DNA of 64,000 nucleotides, taken from contig NZ_RJAC01000011.1 in NCBI RefSeq assembly GCF_003999975.1, positions 186,001 to 250,000 of the forward strand. Reading direction: 5' to 3'. Positions 25,756-33,566 of this stretch are shown one piece after another (the stretch's first letter is position 1; each line of letters starts with the position of its first letter). A program made the translations under genes and the position numbers. The DNA comes from Actinoplanes solisilvae (GTDB lineage Bacteria; Actinomycetota; Actinomycetes; Mycobacteriales; Micromonosporaceae). The notes below the pieces were generated by a model, which saw nothing but the letters and a program-made list of their open reading frames with translations, did not search any database and was not told the origin of the DNA.

Positions 25756-27430
25756 GCTGCTCCTCGTCCTTACTTTTTGTGCTCCCTCCGGAGCCCTCCT
25801 CTCCCTCGCCGGGGTCGTTGTGGCCGGGGGACCGCTGGGCCGGGATGTCCGGGTCGGCCTCGGTGACGCGAGCTTGTCCACGCACGACGGCGTGGGCCAC
25901 GACGTGGCCGTTGGCGGTTGCCGGGGCCTCGGTCTTCGGACGGGTGGCGAGCGTGCCCGGCGTGATCACCGAGTGGGCGACGTCGACCGTGGCCAGCGCC
26001 GTCTCGGAGACCCGCGCGCGGCCGGAGACCGGGTTGGGTGGCGTGGCCGCCTCGGGCTCGTCGTCCTGCTCGCCCAGCAGGGTGGTGACCAGGCCGGGAC
26101 TGTCGACGGACGCGGGGATTCCGGGCTTCGCGGGGGCGGCCGGCTCGGTCGGCAGGCGGCGGGGCAGCGCGTTGAGCACGGCGCCGACCAGGCGCGCTCC
26201 CACCTGCTCGAGCAGGTCGGTGGAGCGTCGAACGTCGGCCGTGCGGGTGCGGTTGGCCCGCACGATCAGCAGCGCACCGTCGGTGACCTTGCTGAGCACG
26301 GCCGCGTCGGCCACCCCGTGCAGCGGCGGGGCGTCGATCAGCACGATGTCGAAGCGGGCGGTGAGTTCCCGTACGGTCGCCGCGAGCTTGGGCGAGGCCA
26401 GCACCTCGCCCGGGTCACGCCGCTTCTCGCCCGGCGGCAGCACGGTCAGCCGCCCGTCGAGCGGGTCGCGCAGCACGTCGCCCACCTCGGCCCGGCCGGC
26501 CAGCACGTCGGCCAGGCCCGGACCGCCGTCCATGGCCAGATAGCGGCCGACACCGGGTGAGCGCAGGTTGGCGTCGACGAGCAGCACCCGCGCGCCGGTC
26601 TCGGCCATCGCGATCGCCAGGCCGCACGCGACCGCGGTGGTGCCCTCCTTGGGGTTGGCCGCCGTGAGCAGCAGCGCGGTGCCCCGGGTGGGGCCGCGGC
26701 GCAGACCGGCCACCTCGGGCAGCAGGCTGCGCAGCCGCCGGAACGCCTCGGCCAGCGCGGAGTCGGCCTGACCCGAGCGCGCCCACCGCCCGTTCAGCGA
26801 GATCACGCCGACGGTGCCGATGCCGAGACGGCGCAGGTCGTCCTCCTCGGTGATCGTCTTGCGGGTCGCCTCGCGCACCGCGACCAGGACGCCGCCCACG
26901 AGCAGCCCGAGCACGGCCGAGAAGCCGACATCCCGTACGAGATCGCCGGGTTCCTGGACCGTGACGGGGTCTTGCGCGATCGAGATCGTCGGCGTGGGCC
27001 CGTCGGAGGCGGCAGCGGGCGGATCAAGCCGCTTGGCCAGCGCGATCAGGGCGGACGTGGCCGACGTGACCATCTCGCGGCTGCGTGCGGACGACTCGTC
27101 CTTCGCGGTGACCACGAGCAGGTCGGTGCCGGCCTGCACCTCGGCCGACAGGCTCTCCTGCACCCGTGCCGGGGTCAGCGGTTCACCGAGCCGGTCGACC
27201 ACGGTCTGCGCCACCCGGGGACCGGTGAGCAGGGTGATGTACGAGTTGAGGCGGCTCGCCTTGGCGTCCGGGTCGCTCGACCCGGTGCTGACGAACAGGA
27301 TCATCGAGGACTTGTACGCCGGCTCCTGGGTGAACGACAGTCCGACCGCCCCGCCGACAGCCAGCAGCACCGGCAGGACGATCCAGATCCATCGGCGACG
27401 GCACGCCCGCACATATTCGCGAAGTTCCAC
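25748..27430 (-). CDS. Wzz/BY-kinase-like chain-length regulator with degenerate nucleotide site
   Basis: A 560-residue protein. A Wzz domain is flanked by two membrane helices (about 15-35 and 170-190), then a BY-kinase-like P-loop domain (about 230-430) and a ~130-residue Glu/Pro/Ala-rich tail. The expected Walker A GKS/T is replaced by PKEGTTAVA (Lys261-Glu-Gly-Thr-Thr), Walker A' reads LLVDANLRSP instead of DADLRRP, and the tail has no tyrosine cluster. Walker B is retained (IVLIDAPPLHG). It may act as a scaffold and chain-length determinant rather than a kinase. GTG 27430 is supported by GGGAGAAG. Confidence 0.8.
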   Translation of the reverse strand: MELREYVRACRRRWIWIVLPVLLAVGGAVGLSFTQEPAYKSSMILFVSTGSSDPDAKASRLNSYITLLTGPRVAQTVVDRLGEPLTPARVQESLSAEVQAGTDLLVVTAKDESSARSREMVTSATSALIALAKRLDPPAAASDGPTPTISIAQDPVTVQEPGDLVRDVGFSAVLGLLVGGVLVAVREATRKTITEEDDLRRLGIGTVGVISLNGRWARSGQADSALAEAFRRLRSLLPEVAGLRRGPTRGTALLLTAANPKEGTTAVACGLAIAMAETGARVLLVDANLRSPGVGRYLAMDGGPGLADVLAGRAEVGDVLRDPLDGRLTVLPPGEKRRDPGEVLASPKLAATVRELTARFDIVLIDAPPLHGVADAAVLSKVTDGALLIVRANRTRTADVRRSTDLLEQVGARLVGAVLNALPRRLPTEPAAPAKPGIPASVDSPGLVTTLLGEQDDEPEAATPPNPVSGRARVSETALATVDVAHSVITPGTLATRPKTEAPATANGHVVAHAVVRGQARVTEADPDIPAQRSPGHNDPGEGEEGSGGSTKSKDEEQHD

Positions 27431-27452
27431 GGTCTTCTCCCTCGGTGGCTCG

Positions 27453-28682
27453 TCAGGGCCGCGTCGCGGTGCGGTGGGCGGCTGCTCGGTCGAGCACCGC
27501 GGCGAAGTTGTCGAACAACAGGTCACGGGAGAACCGCTCGACGGCGAGTTTGTGCGCGGCCAGGCGGGCCTGGGAGAGCCACGTCTCGTCGCGGCAGAGG
27601 CGGGCGAAACGTTCGCCGGCGTCGTCGGTGTCGGTCGGGTCGAGAACCAGTCCGGCGCCGGTCTCGGTCAGCAGGTCGGCCTGCCAGCCGCCGTAGTTCA
27701 CGGCGATCGGGCGGCCCGCGGCGAGCGCGTCGAAGAACTTGTTGGCCGAGTTGTCCCACAGGGCCTTGATCGGCCGCACGAAGCTGGTCGACATGGTGGC
27801 CGCCCCGAGAATCGCCGGCAACTCGGACTTCGGCACCTTCTCCCACATGCGTACGGTGTCGTCGAGCAGCCCGAGCTCGGCGGCGAGCTTCTTCGTCGGC
27901 TCCCACTCGAGGCCGTGCCCGACGATCAGCACCCGGATCTCGGGGTCGATCTCACGCATGCGCTTGGCCGCGCGCACCAGGTATTCGACGCCGTTGACCC
28001 GGCCCAGCGCTCCGGTGTAGACGATCAAGGGCCGGTCGCCCAGCCATTCGTGCTTCGTACGGAAAGCCTTGATCGTTTCGTCGTCGACCTCGAACATGGC
28101 CAGGTCGGCCGCGTTCGGGATGACCGTCGTGCGGGTCTTCGGACGCCGGGCGAGGATGCCGGCCTCCATGCCGGGGGACAGCGCGACTACCTCTTCGGCG
28201 TTGCGGTAGGCGAAGTTGGCGAGGGCTCCGGCCACGCCGCGCAGCACGGGGTTGCGCAGGGCGCCCATCTCGATCGGGACCTCGGGCCACAGGTCGCGCA
28301 CCTCGAACACGAACGGCACCCTTCGCATCTTCGCGGCGAGGACGCCGGGGACCGCGACGGTGAGCGGCGTGCTGGTGGCGAAGACGAGGTCGGCCCTGAG
28401 GCGGGCGGCCTTCGCGGTGGCGACGACCATGAACTGGGCGAACGCGCGGATCCGGCGGGCGTACGACATGTTGTTGTTGTAGGGGATCGAGAACCAGTGC
28501 ACGCGTACGCCGTCGTCTTCGGTCTGCCGCCAGCCCGGCTCGGTGGTGGCGCCCGTGATGTCGGTCGTGATGACGTCGACCGTGTGCCCCCGGGCGACGA
28601 GGCGGCGGGCCTGCTCGTAGGAGCGGATCCCGCCGGCCATGGCGGGATTGCAGTAGTACTGGTGGATGTAGACGATGTGCAT
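27453..28682 (-). CDS. Glycosyltransferase family 4 (WbuB-like)
   Basis: A 409-residue GT-B transferase. The start HIVYIHQYYCNPAMAGGIRSYEQARRLVARGHTV and the block VFEVRDLWPEVPIEMGAL are those of WbuB/L-fucosamine-type transferases. The C-terminal half has VYTGALGRVNGVEYLVRAAKRM, ATMSTSFVRPIKALWDNSANKFFDALAAGRPIAVN (donor site). ATG 28682, with GAGGGG upstream, is chosen because longer extension lies in the aminotransferase gene. The acceptor is presumably the lipid-linked first sugar. Confidence 0.85.
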   Translation of the reverse strand: MHIVYIHQYYCNPAMAGGIRSYEQARRLVARGHTVDVITTDITGATTEPGWRQTEDDGVRVHWFSIPYNNNMSYARRIRAFAQFMVVATAKAARLRADLVFATSTPLTVAVPGVLAAKMRRVPFVFEVRDLWPEVPIEMGALRNPVLRGVAGALANFAYRNAEEVVALSPGMEAGILARRPKTRTTVIPNAADLAMFEVDDETIKAFRTKHEWLGDRPLIVYTGALGRVNGVEYLVRAAKRMREIDPEIRVLIVGHGLEWEPTKKLAAELGLLDDTVRMWEKVPKSELPAILGAATMSTSFVRPIKALWDNSANKFFDALAAGRPIAVNYGGWQADLLTETGAGLVLDPTDTDDAGERFARLCRDETWLSQARLAAHKLAVERFSRDLLFDNFAAVLDRAAAHRTATRP

Positions 28683-28687
28683 GCCCG

Positions 28688-29836
28688 TCACCCCTCGTGC
28701 TCGGCGGCGACCGCGCGCACGGCGGCCACCACGCGTTCCCGGTCGTGCTCGGTGAGCGCGGAGCCGCTGGGCAGGCAGAGCCCGCGGCGGAACAGGTCGG
28801 CGCAGACCTCGCCGCCGCGCATGACGCAGTCGCGGAAGACCGGTTGCAGGTGCATCGGCTTCCAGGTGGGCCGCGCCTCGATGTCGTGGGCGGCGAGGCG
28901 GTCGAGGATCTGGTCGCGGCTCGCACCGAACCGGTCGGCGTCGATGAGCAGGCAGGTCAGCCACGAGTTGGCCTCGCCGTAGGAGGCGATCGGCATGAAC
29001 GAGACGCCGGGCAGGTCGCCCAGCTCGGCGCGGTAGTAGCGGCCGGTCTCGCGGCGGGCGGCGATCATCGAATCGAGCCGCTGGAGCTGGCCCCGGCCGA
29101 CGGCGGCGAGCAGGTTGCTGAGCCGGTAGTTGTAGCCCACCGAACGGTGCTCGTAGTGCGGCAGCGGCTCTCGGGCCTGCGTGGCCAGGTGCCGCGAACG
29201 GGCGGCGACCCGGTCGTCGTCGGTGACGAGCATGCCGCCCCCGCCGGTGGTGATGATCTTGTTGCCGTTGAACGACAGCACACCGGCCAGGCCGAACGAG
29301 CCGGCCGGGCGGCCCCGGTAGGTCGCGCCCAGAGCCTCGGCCGCGTCTTCGATGAGCGCGACGCCGTAGCGGTCACACGCGTCGACCAGCGGTTCGTAGT
29401 CGGCACACTGCCCGTACATGTCGACGGCGACGACGGCGCGGGGCGGGCGGCCCTTGGCGCAGCGGCGCTTGAGCTCCTCGGTGACCAGGGCCGGGTCGAC
29501 GTTCCAGCTCTCGGTGGTGCTGTCGAGGAAGACCGGGCGGGCGCCGAGATACATCACGGCGTTCGCGGTGGCGGCGAAGGTGAACGACGGGACGAGCACG
29601 GTGTCGCCGGTGCGGACGCCGGCCGCGACAAGGGCGAGGTGCAGGGCGGCCGTGCCGCTGCTGAGGGCGACCGCGTGGCGCACGCCGACGATCTCGGCGA
29701 CCTGGGCCTCGAACGCGTCAAGATCGGGGCCGACCGGGGCGACCCAGTTCGAGTCGAACGCCTCGAGCAGCAGCTTGCGCTCGAGCTCGCCGACGTCGGG
29801 CGGGGAGAGCCAGATGCGGTTGCGCGCCTCAGTCAT
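28688..29836 (-). CDS. DegT/DnrJ/EryC1/StrS sugar aminotransferase
   Basis: A 382-residue PLP enzyme that aminates a nucleotide ketosugar. Intact motifs are ALSSGTAALHLAL (phosphate site), ALIEDAAEALGATY, and LSFNGNKIITTGGGGML with Schiff-base Lys193. It is closest in wording to PglE-like UDP-4-amino-sugar aminotransferases, consistent with use of the product of the FlaA1/CapD-like dehydratase. It overlaps the deacetylase gene by eight bases and precedes GT4 by five. Confidence 0.9.
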   Translation of the reverse strand: MTEARNRIWLSPPDVGELERKLLLEAFDSNWVAPVGPDLDAFEAQVAEIVGVRHAVALSSGTAALHLALVAAGVRTGDTVLVPSFTFAATANAVMYLGARPVFLDSTTESWNVDPALVTEELKRRCAKGRPPRAVVAVDMYGQCADYEPLVDACDRYGVALIEDAAEALGATYRGRPAGSFGLAGVLSFNGNKIITTGGGGMLVTDDDRVAARSRHLATQAREPLPHYEHRSVGYNYRLSNLLAAVGRGQLQRLDSMIAARRETGRYYRAELGDLPGVSFMPIASYGEANSWLTCLLIDADRFGASRDQILDRLAAHDIEARPTWKPMHLQPVFRDCVMRGGEVCADLFRRGLCLPSGSALTEHDRERVVAAVRAVAAEHEG

Positions 29837-30611
29837 GGACTCGTGTCCTTACCGCCCAGAGCGGCCAGGCCGGGTGCAGGCCCTGCCGGTTGATGGCCAA
29901 CGGGCTGTCGCCGGGGTACATGGCCGGGCGCAGCGTGCTGGCGAAGCTGCGATAGCCGGTCTCTTCGGCGTACGCGATCTCGCGCTCGCCGAAATCGACG
30001 TCGGAGCCGTACGGGGCGGCGAAGTCGCGGATCTCTCGTTGGAGTTCGCTCTCGAGCTCGCGCTTGGAGTCGGCGAACTCGCGGAGGGCGTCGTCGTCGC
30101 CCTGGTCGGTGAGCCGCCGGTGGGTGACCGAGTGGGAACCGAAGTCGAAACCGGCGGCGGCGATGGCACGGCAGTCGTCCCACGAGAGGTTGCCGGGGCG
30201 GCCGATCAAGCCGGTGGTGACGAAGAACATCGCGGGGATGCGCAGCTCGCTCAACATCGGCACGACAACGTCGCGCCAGCTCAGGTGGGCGTCGTCGAAG
30301 GACAGGCAGAAGACCGGGCCATCGGGCTCGTGATCGCCGGCGAGGATCTTGAGGGCGTCGTCCCAGGAGACCAGCGGGCCCCGGCGGCGGAAGGCGGCCA
30401 GGTGGCGGCGCAGGTCGGGAGCGTATTCGGGGAGGACGTCGTGGTAGAAGGGGAGAAAGAGCCCGGCGGCGCGCGGCAGGCGGCGGAAAGCACCGGCCGG
30501 CGCCAGGATGCGGCCCTGCACCCGCGGCCGGGCCCGCAGCTTGCTGCGCAGCCCGAGCTCGTTCAAGCGCTTCTTGACGGAAGCCGGGGTGATCAAGGTC
30601 GGGGACGGCAT
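29829..30611 (-). CDS. Polysaccharide deacetylase (NodB/CE4)
   Basis: A 260-residue carbohydrate esterase 4 domain protein. Motif 1 is CLSFDDAHLSW (catalytic base Asp and metal Asp; final G of TFDDG is Ala), motif 2 is HSVTHRRL with the two metal histidines, motif 3 is APYGSD. No signal peptide is evident, so it may act on the lipid-linked intermediate in the cytoplasm, or be exported by an unseen route. ATG 30611 has GGAGG with six-base spacing, better than the GTG at 30617. First gene of the - operon. Confidence 0.85.
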   Translation of the reverse strand: MPSPTLITPASVKKRLNELGLRSKLRARPRVQGRILAPAGAFRRLPRAAGLFLPFYHDVLPEYAPDLRRHLAAFRRRGPLVSWDDALKILAGDHEPDGPVFCLSFDDAHLSWRDVVVPMLSELRIPAMFFVTTGLIGRPGNLSWDDCRAIAAAGFDFGSHSVTHRRLTDQGDDDALREFADSKRELESELQREIRDFAAPYGSDVDFGEREIAYAEETGYRSFASTLRPAMYPGDSPLAINRQGLHPAWPLWAVRTRVHD

Positions 30612-30652
30612 CGGCACCCTCCGGCATCATGGGGCGGGCGTCGTGGCACGCC

Positions 30653-30704
30653 CATGACAGAGCCTTTCAAAGGGAGGGCGGGGTGCGTCAGTGCCATTTG
30701 TCAT
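30653..30704. promoter_or_regulatory. CATGACA and TGTCAT half-sites upstream of the - exopolysaccharide operon
   Basis: CATGACA at 30653-30659 and TGTCAT at 30699-30704 lie in the 199-base divergent gap between the deacetylase and the third FemAB-like gene. They match the half-sites clustered at 13419-13548. Two copies in 200 bases could be chance; the shared locus makes co-regulation worth testing. Confidence 0.35.
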
Positions 30705-30709
30705 CAGGA

Positions 30710-30728
30710 ACGTGAGAGATCTTCACGT
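30710..30728. promoter_or_regulatory. Dyad ACGTGA-N7-TCACGT, possible operator
   Basis: Perfect six-base inverted repeat with a seven-base spacer, 83 bases before the ATG of the third FemAB-like gene. Its form is that of a dimeric regulator site. The regulator is unknown. Confidence 0.35.
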
Positions 30729-30810
30729 GAATTCCGGGCGCTTGTGGAATTGACGCCGTGCGGCGCATCATCGGCGCCTGGGAAGACATTTCGGCGGCGG
30801 AAGGTGACAC

Positions 30811-31827
30811 ATGCTGCGACTGCACCGGGTGGCTCCCTCAGCCGAGGTCTGGGCGGAGCGCGCCCAGTACGACGACAGGCTGATCTTCCACACCGAGGCG
30901 TGGCTCAAGTTCGTCGCGGAGGCCCAGCGAGCCGAGCCGGTGCTGGCCCGGGTCACGTCGGGAGGATCGACGGTCGGGCACTTCACGGGGCTGGTGTCGA
31001 AGAGGTTCGGGCTGAAGATCCTGGGGAGCCCCATGGCCGGGTGGACCACCTCATATGTGGGGTTCACCCTGGACGAAGGGGTGGTGCGGCGGGACGCTTT
31101 GGAGGCGTTGATGCCGTTCGCCTTCGGGGAGCTCGGGTGCGCGCACCTGGAGATCCGCGACCGCGGGCTGACGGAGGACGACCTCGGGGGCCTGGGGTTG
31201 AAGTGGGCGGCGGCGCCTACGGCGGTGATCGATCTTCGGCCGTCGGAAGCGGAGCTGTTCGGAGCGATGGCCGGCGCGTGCCGGCGCAACATCCGCAAAG
31301 CGGAGCGCAGCGGAGTCGTAGTGGAGGAAGTGAATGTCGGCGATCCGACATTCGCACTCGATTTCTACGACCAACTGCGCGACGTTTTCGCCAAGCAGAA
31401 TCTGGTCCCGACCTATTCGATCGAGCGGGTCCGCCAACTGATTCGACACGTGGGATCGTCGGGTCAACTGCTGCTTCTGCGTGCGCGCGACAATTCGGGC
31501 ACGTGCATCGCCACGGCGGTGCTGCCCTGGTATCACCGGACGATGTACTTCTGGGGCGGGGCGAGCTGGCGTGAACATCAGCACCTGCGTCCCAACGAGA
31601 CGCTGATCTGGCATGCGATGCGATGGGCCCGCGAACGAGGGGTTACCGAGTTCGACTTCGTCGGAGGCAACGCTTACAAGGCGAAATACGGCACCGTGGA
31701 GGTGCCTGTGCCGTGGGCGCGGCGGAGTCGGTCGCCGTTGGTGGCTAATCTGCGCGATGCTGCTCAGCAAGGGTTTGCGTTGAAGCAGCGGGCTGTGGCC
31801 CGGTTGTCGGGGGCTCGGTCTTCCTGA
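30811..31827 (+). CDS. FemAB-like GNAT-fold protein (third, divergent member)
   Basis: A 338-residue protein of the FemAB/BioF2-like acetyltransferase group, with FHTEAWLKFVAEAQRAEPVLARV at the start, the basic helix AGACRRNIRKAERSGVVVEEV and a C-terminal GNAT half ending FDFVGGNAYKAKYGTVEVPVPWARRSR. Such single-domain members are typical of exopolysaccharide and exosortase-type gene sets. It is only distantly like the pair at 18856 and 21094. GGAAGGTG precedes the ATG by five to six bases. It is divergent from the deacetylase and closes the locus. Confidence 0.72.
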   Translation: MLRLHRVAPSAEVWAERAQYDDRLIFHTEAWLKFVAEAQRAEPVLARVTSGGSTVGHFTGLVSKRFGLKILGSPMAGWTTSYVGFTLDEGVVRRDALEALMPFAFGELGCAHLEIRDRGLTEDDLGGLGLKWAAAPTAVIDLRPSEAELFGAMAGACRRNIRKAERSGVVVEEVNVGDPTFALDFYDQLRDVFAKQNLVPTYSIERVRQLIRHVGSSGQLLLLRARDNSGTCIATAVLPWYHRTMYFWGGASWREHQHLRPNETLIWHAMRWARERGVTEFDFVGGNAYKAKYGTVEVPVPWARRSRSPLVANLRDAAQQGFALKQRAVARLSGARSS

Positions 31828-31854
31828 CGCCTCGGTCACCCTGGGACGGCCGAA

Positions 31855-31915
31855 GCCGGGGTGGAACTTCATGGCAAACAAAGAGCATCTAATTGCCATG
31901 AAGTTCCACCCCGGC
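31855..31915. terminator. Long perfect palindrome, terminator or dispersed REP-like element
   Basis: Two perfect 23-base arms (31855-31877 and 31893-31915) around a 15-base A-rich loop. With two mismatches the arms extend to about 30 bases (31848-31922). It starts 28 bases after the stop of the FemAB-like gene. The arms carry GTGGAACTTCATGGCAA and its complement and are more AT-rich than the surroundings. It could terminate transcription; its length also fits a dispersed palindromic repeat. Confidence 0.6.
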
Positions 31916-32355
31916 CTCAGCCTTGCGTGGTGGCCGGTGACGGCCAGAAGATGGTTACTCCCGCCTCTGATTGCATCAAGACCTGCGTGATCCCGTGACA
32001 GGGCGTAGATCGGCTTCCGCGCTGTGGTCACCGTGGTCGGCACGTCACCCGGGCGGGCCTGAGTGGTGGGTTGAGCAGCCGCACCGTGCCGGTTCAGGAC
32101 GGACGCTCCGCGCCCTTGGAGGGGTCACGCCGGCAATCTTCCCCGGCCTCGCACGGCGGCTGCTCGCAGCGGTTGCCGGTCTGTCCGAGTAGCCAGCGAT
32201 GGCCCCGGGTGGCGGCAGGGGAACTGCGGCGGGTGCGGGCTCGGGATGCCGGGGTGAGCGGTGGGGCCGTGATTGGCAGGAATTTGTGGGCTTCAAGGGC
32301 CGGTGGTGATGTCGATGCGGACGGCGGCCGGGTGGCCGCCGGCGTCCACATCGAG

Positions 32356-32548
32356 GTGGACGGGTCAGCCTAGGTGCGCCGAACTCGGCGGAGGCCCGGG
32401 CCACGTCGGCGCCCCAAAGGACCAGGTCGGCCAAGCCGTCGAGCGGTAGGACATGCTCCCAGGTGTTCAGCGCATCGGCGTCGGCGAAGACGAAACGCGC
32501 GTGGCCGGTCGCGGCGGCAGGGTGGCCACTGAGGCTTCCCATGCGAGC
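32356..32548 (-). pseudogene. Possible remnant of an unidentified protein gene
   Basis: A ~60-codon minus-strand stretch reading RFVFADADALNTWEHVLPLDGLADLVLWG with good protein-like composition, followed by Arg/Pro/His-rich sequence typical of out-of-frame GC-rich DNA. I cannot name the family. No start or ribosome site supports expression. Confidence 0.3.
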
Positions 32549-32644
32549 CGGCGTCGTGGTGCCGCGGTGCCGCCGGTTGCGCTGACAAGCGGTCAAGCTG
32601 GACGACAGGTCCCGAGTTCAGGAATACAGGCCCTCCCCTTCCAC

Positions 32645-32717
32645 GATCGATCCGAGATCCTCGTTTCAGGCCCCTTCGCTCTCCATGATCGATCCGAGAT
32701 CCTGGTTTCAGGCCCCT
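32645..32717. repeat. 31-base direct repeat, two copies with 42-base period
   Basis: Copies at 32645-32675 and 32687-32717 share GATCGATCCGAGATCCT-S-GTTTCAGGCCCCT with a single c/g difference. The 11-base linker differs. The block is not part of a recognised gene and may be a member of a genome-wide short repeat. Confidence 0.6.
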
Positions 32718-32996
32718 GGAACGCGATCGAGGCCCCTGCATCAAGGATCAGCTCAACGATCAAGCCGGGGAGAGCCCTGTCTCCTGGTTTTAGACACGGC
32801 GGCGAGCCAACCGGCCACCGTGACCGGCCGCACCAGTGCGGGACCCACGACGGTGGCCGGCCTGGACAGCCTGCGCGACCAACCGGTCACCGCGACCGGC
32901 GGGCATGGGTGAGGCGGTCTGGGCCTCGGGGGAACGGCCGCGCGAACCAGATGCCCGCACCGGGCCTCCAGGGCAGACCTCGACCCCGGAGGCAGT

Positions 32997-33233
32997 CTAG
33001 GACCGCTGCTGTGGGCGAGCCGTGGGGTTGCTGCGGTATGTGCCCGGGGTCATGCCGGTTTCGGTGCGGAAGGCGCGGCGTAGCTGGGTTTCGCTGCTGT
33101 AGCCACAAGCGGGGCTCAGGTCGGCCACCGAGCGGCTGGGGAACGGCCGGTCGTCGAGCGGCGTGGCGGTCAGCGGGACGAACGCGCGGTTGATCGCCGC
33201 GCGGTACTCGCCGAAGGTCGACAGGAGGGCCAC
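32997..33233 (-). pseudogene. AraC-family regulator remnant with internal deletion
   Basis: A 78-codon frame whose first part (STFGEYRAAINRAFVPLTATPLDDRPF) resembles the N-terminus of AraC_binding_2-type regulators and whose second part (VADLSPACGYSSETQLRRAFRTETGMTPGTYR) is the second helix-turn-helix at the C-terminus of AraC proteins. About 200 residues normally between them are missing, in frame. No function is expected. Confidence 0.6.
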
Positions 33234-33248
33234 GTCCTCGATGATGCG

Positions 33249-33556
33249 TCAGCCGAGGATCTCCTTGATTGTGGAGACAACGGTTGCGGGGGAAGGCAAT
33301 GAAGGGGCCTTGACCATCGCGCGGGTGGCCGGGTTGTACTGCTCTTCCCAGATCGGCTCGACCACGTGGCAGCCGTCCTGGCGGAGCTGGTCGAGGTTGC
33401 GGGCTACGGCCGGCTTGGCCAGCATGGTGGGGCTCATCATGGGGAAGAGGACGACCGGCACGGTGGCGGCCAGGAGCACGCCGGCGAGCAGGTTGGGGAC
33501 GGCGCCGGTGGCCGCGGCGGCGAGCAGGTTGGCGGTGGCGGGCAGGACCAGGATTT
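33249..33556 (-). pseudogene. Flavoprotein (PPC-decarboxylase-like) fragment, 5' truncated
   Basis: In-frame minus-strand sequence reads ILVLPATANLLAAAATGAVPNLLAG, then VVLFPMMSPTMLAKPAVARNLDQLRQDG, the PATAN and Met-loop motifs of the HFCD flavoprotein family. The 5' half is absent: the frame ends near 33556, next to the stop of the LacI-type gene at 33567. It is most likely a leftover of a rearrangement. Confidence 0.55.
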
Positions 33557-33566
33557 GAAAGAAGTT

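Larger units (their letters stand above)
31923..32996. other. Gene-poor decayed region
   Basis: About 1.07 kb between the palindrome and the AraC remnant with no gene I can support as intact. Open frames here lack ribosome sites and family resemblance. One patch (32356-32548, minus) looks like old coding sequence, and a 31-base direct repeat lies at 32645-32717. An inverted ACCGGCCACCGT/ACGGTGGCCGG pair is seen at about 32811-32863. Confidence 0.5.

Noticed and set aside
32071..32373. 100-codon + frame in the decayed region
   Set aside because: No ribosome site, no family resemblance and composition typical of random GC-rich DNA.
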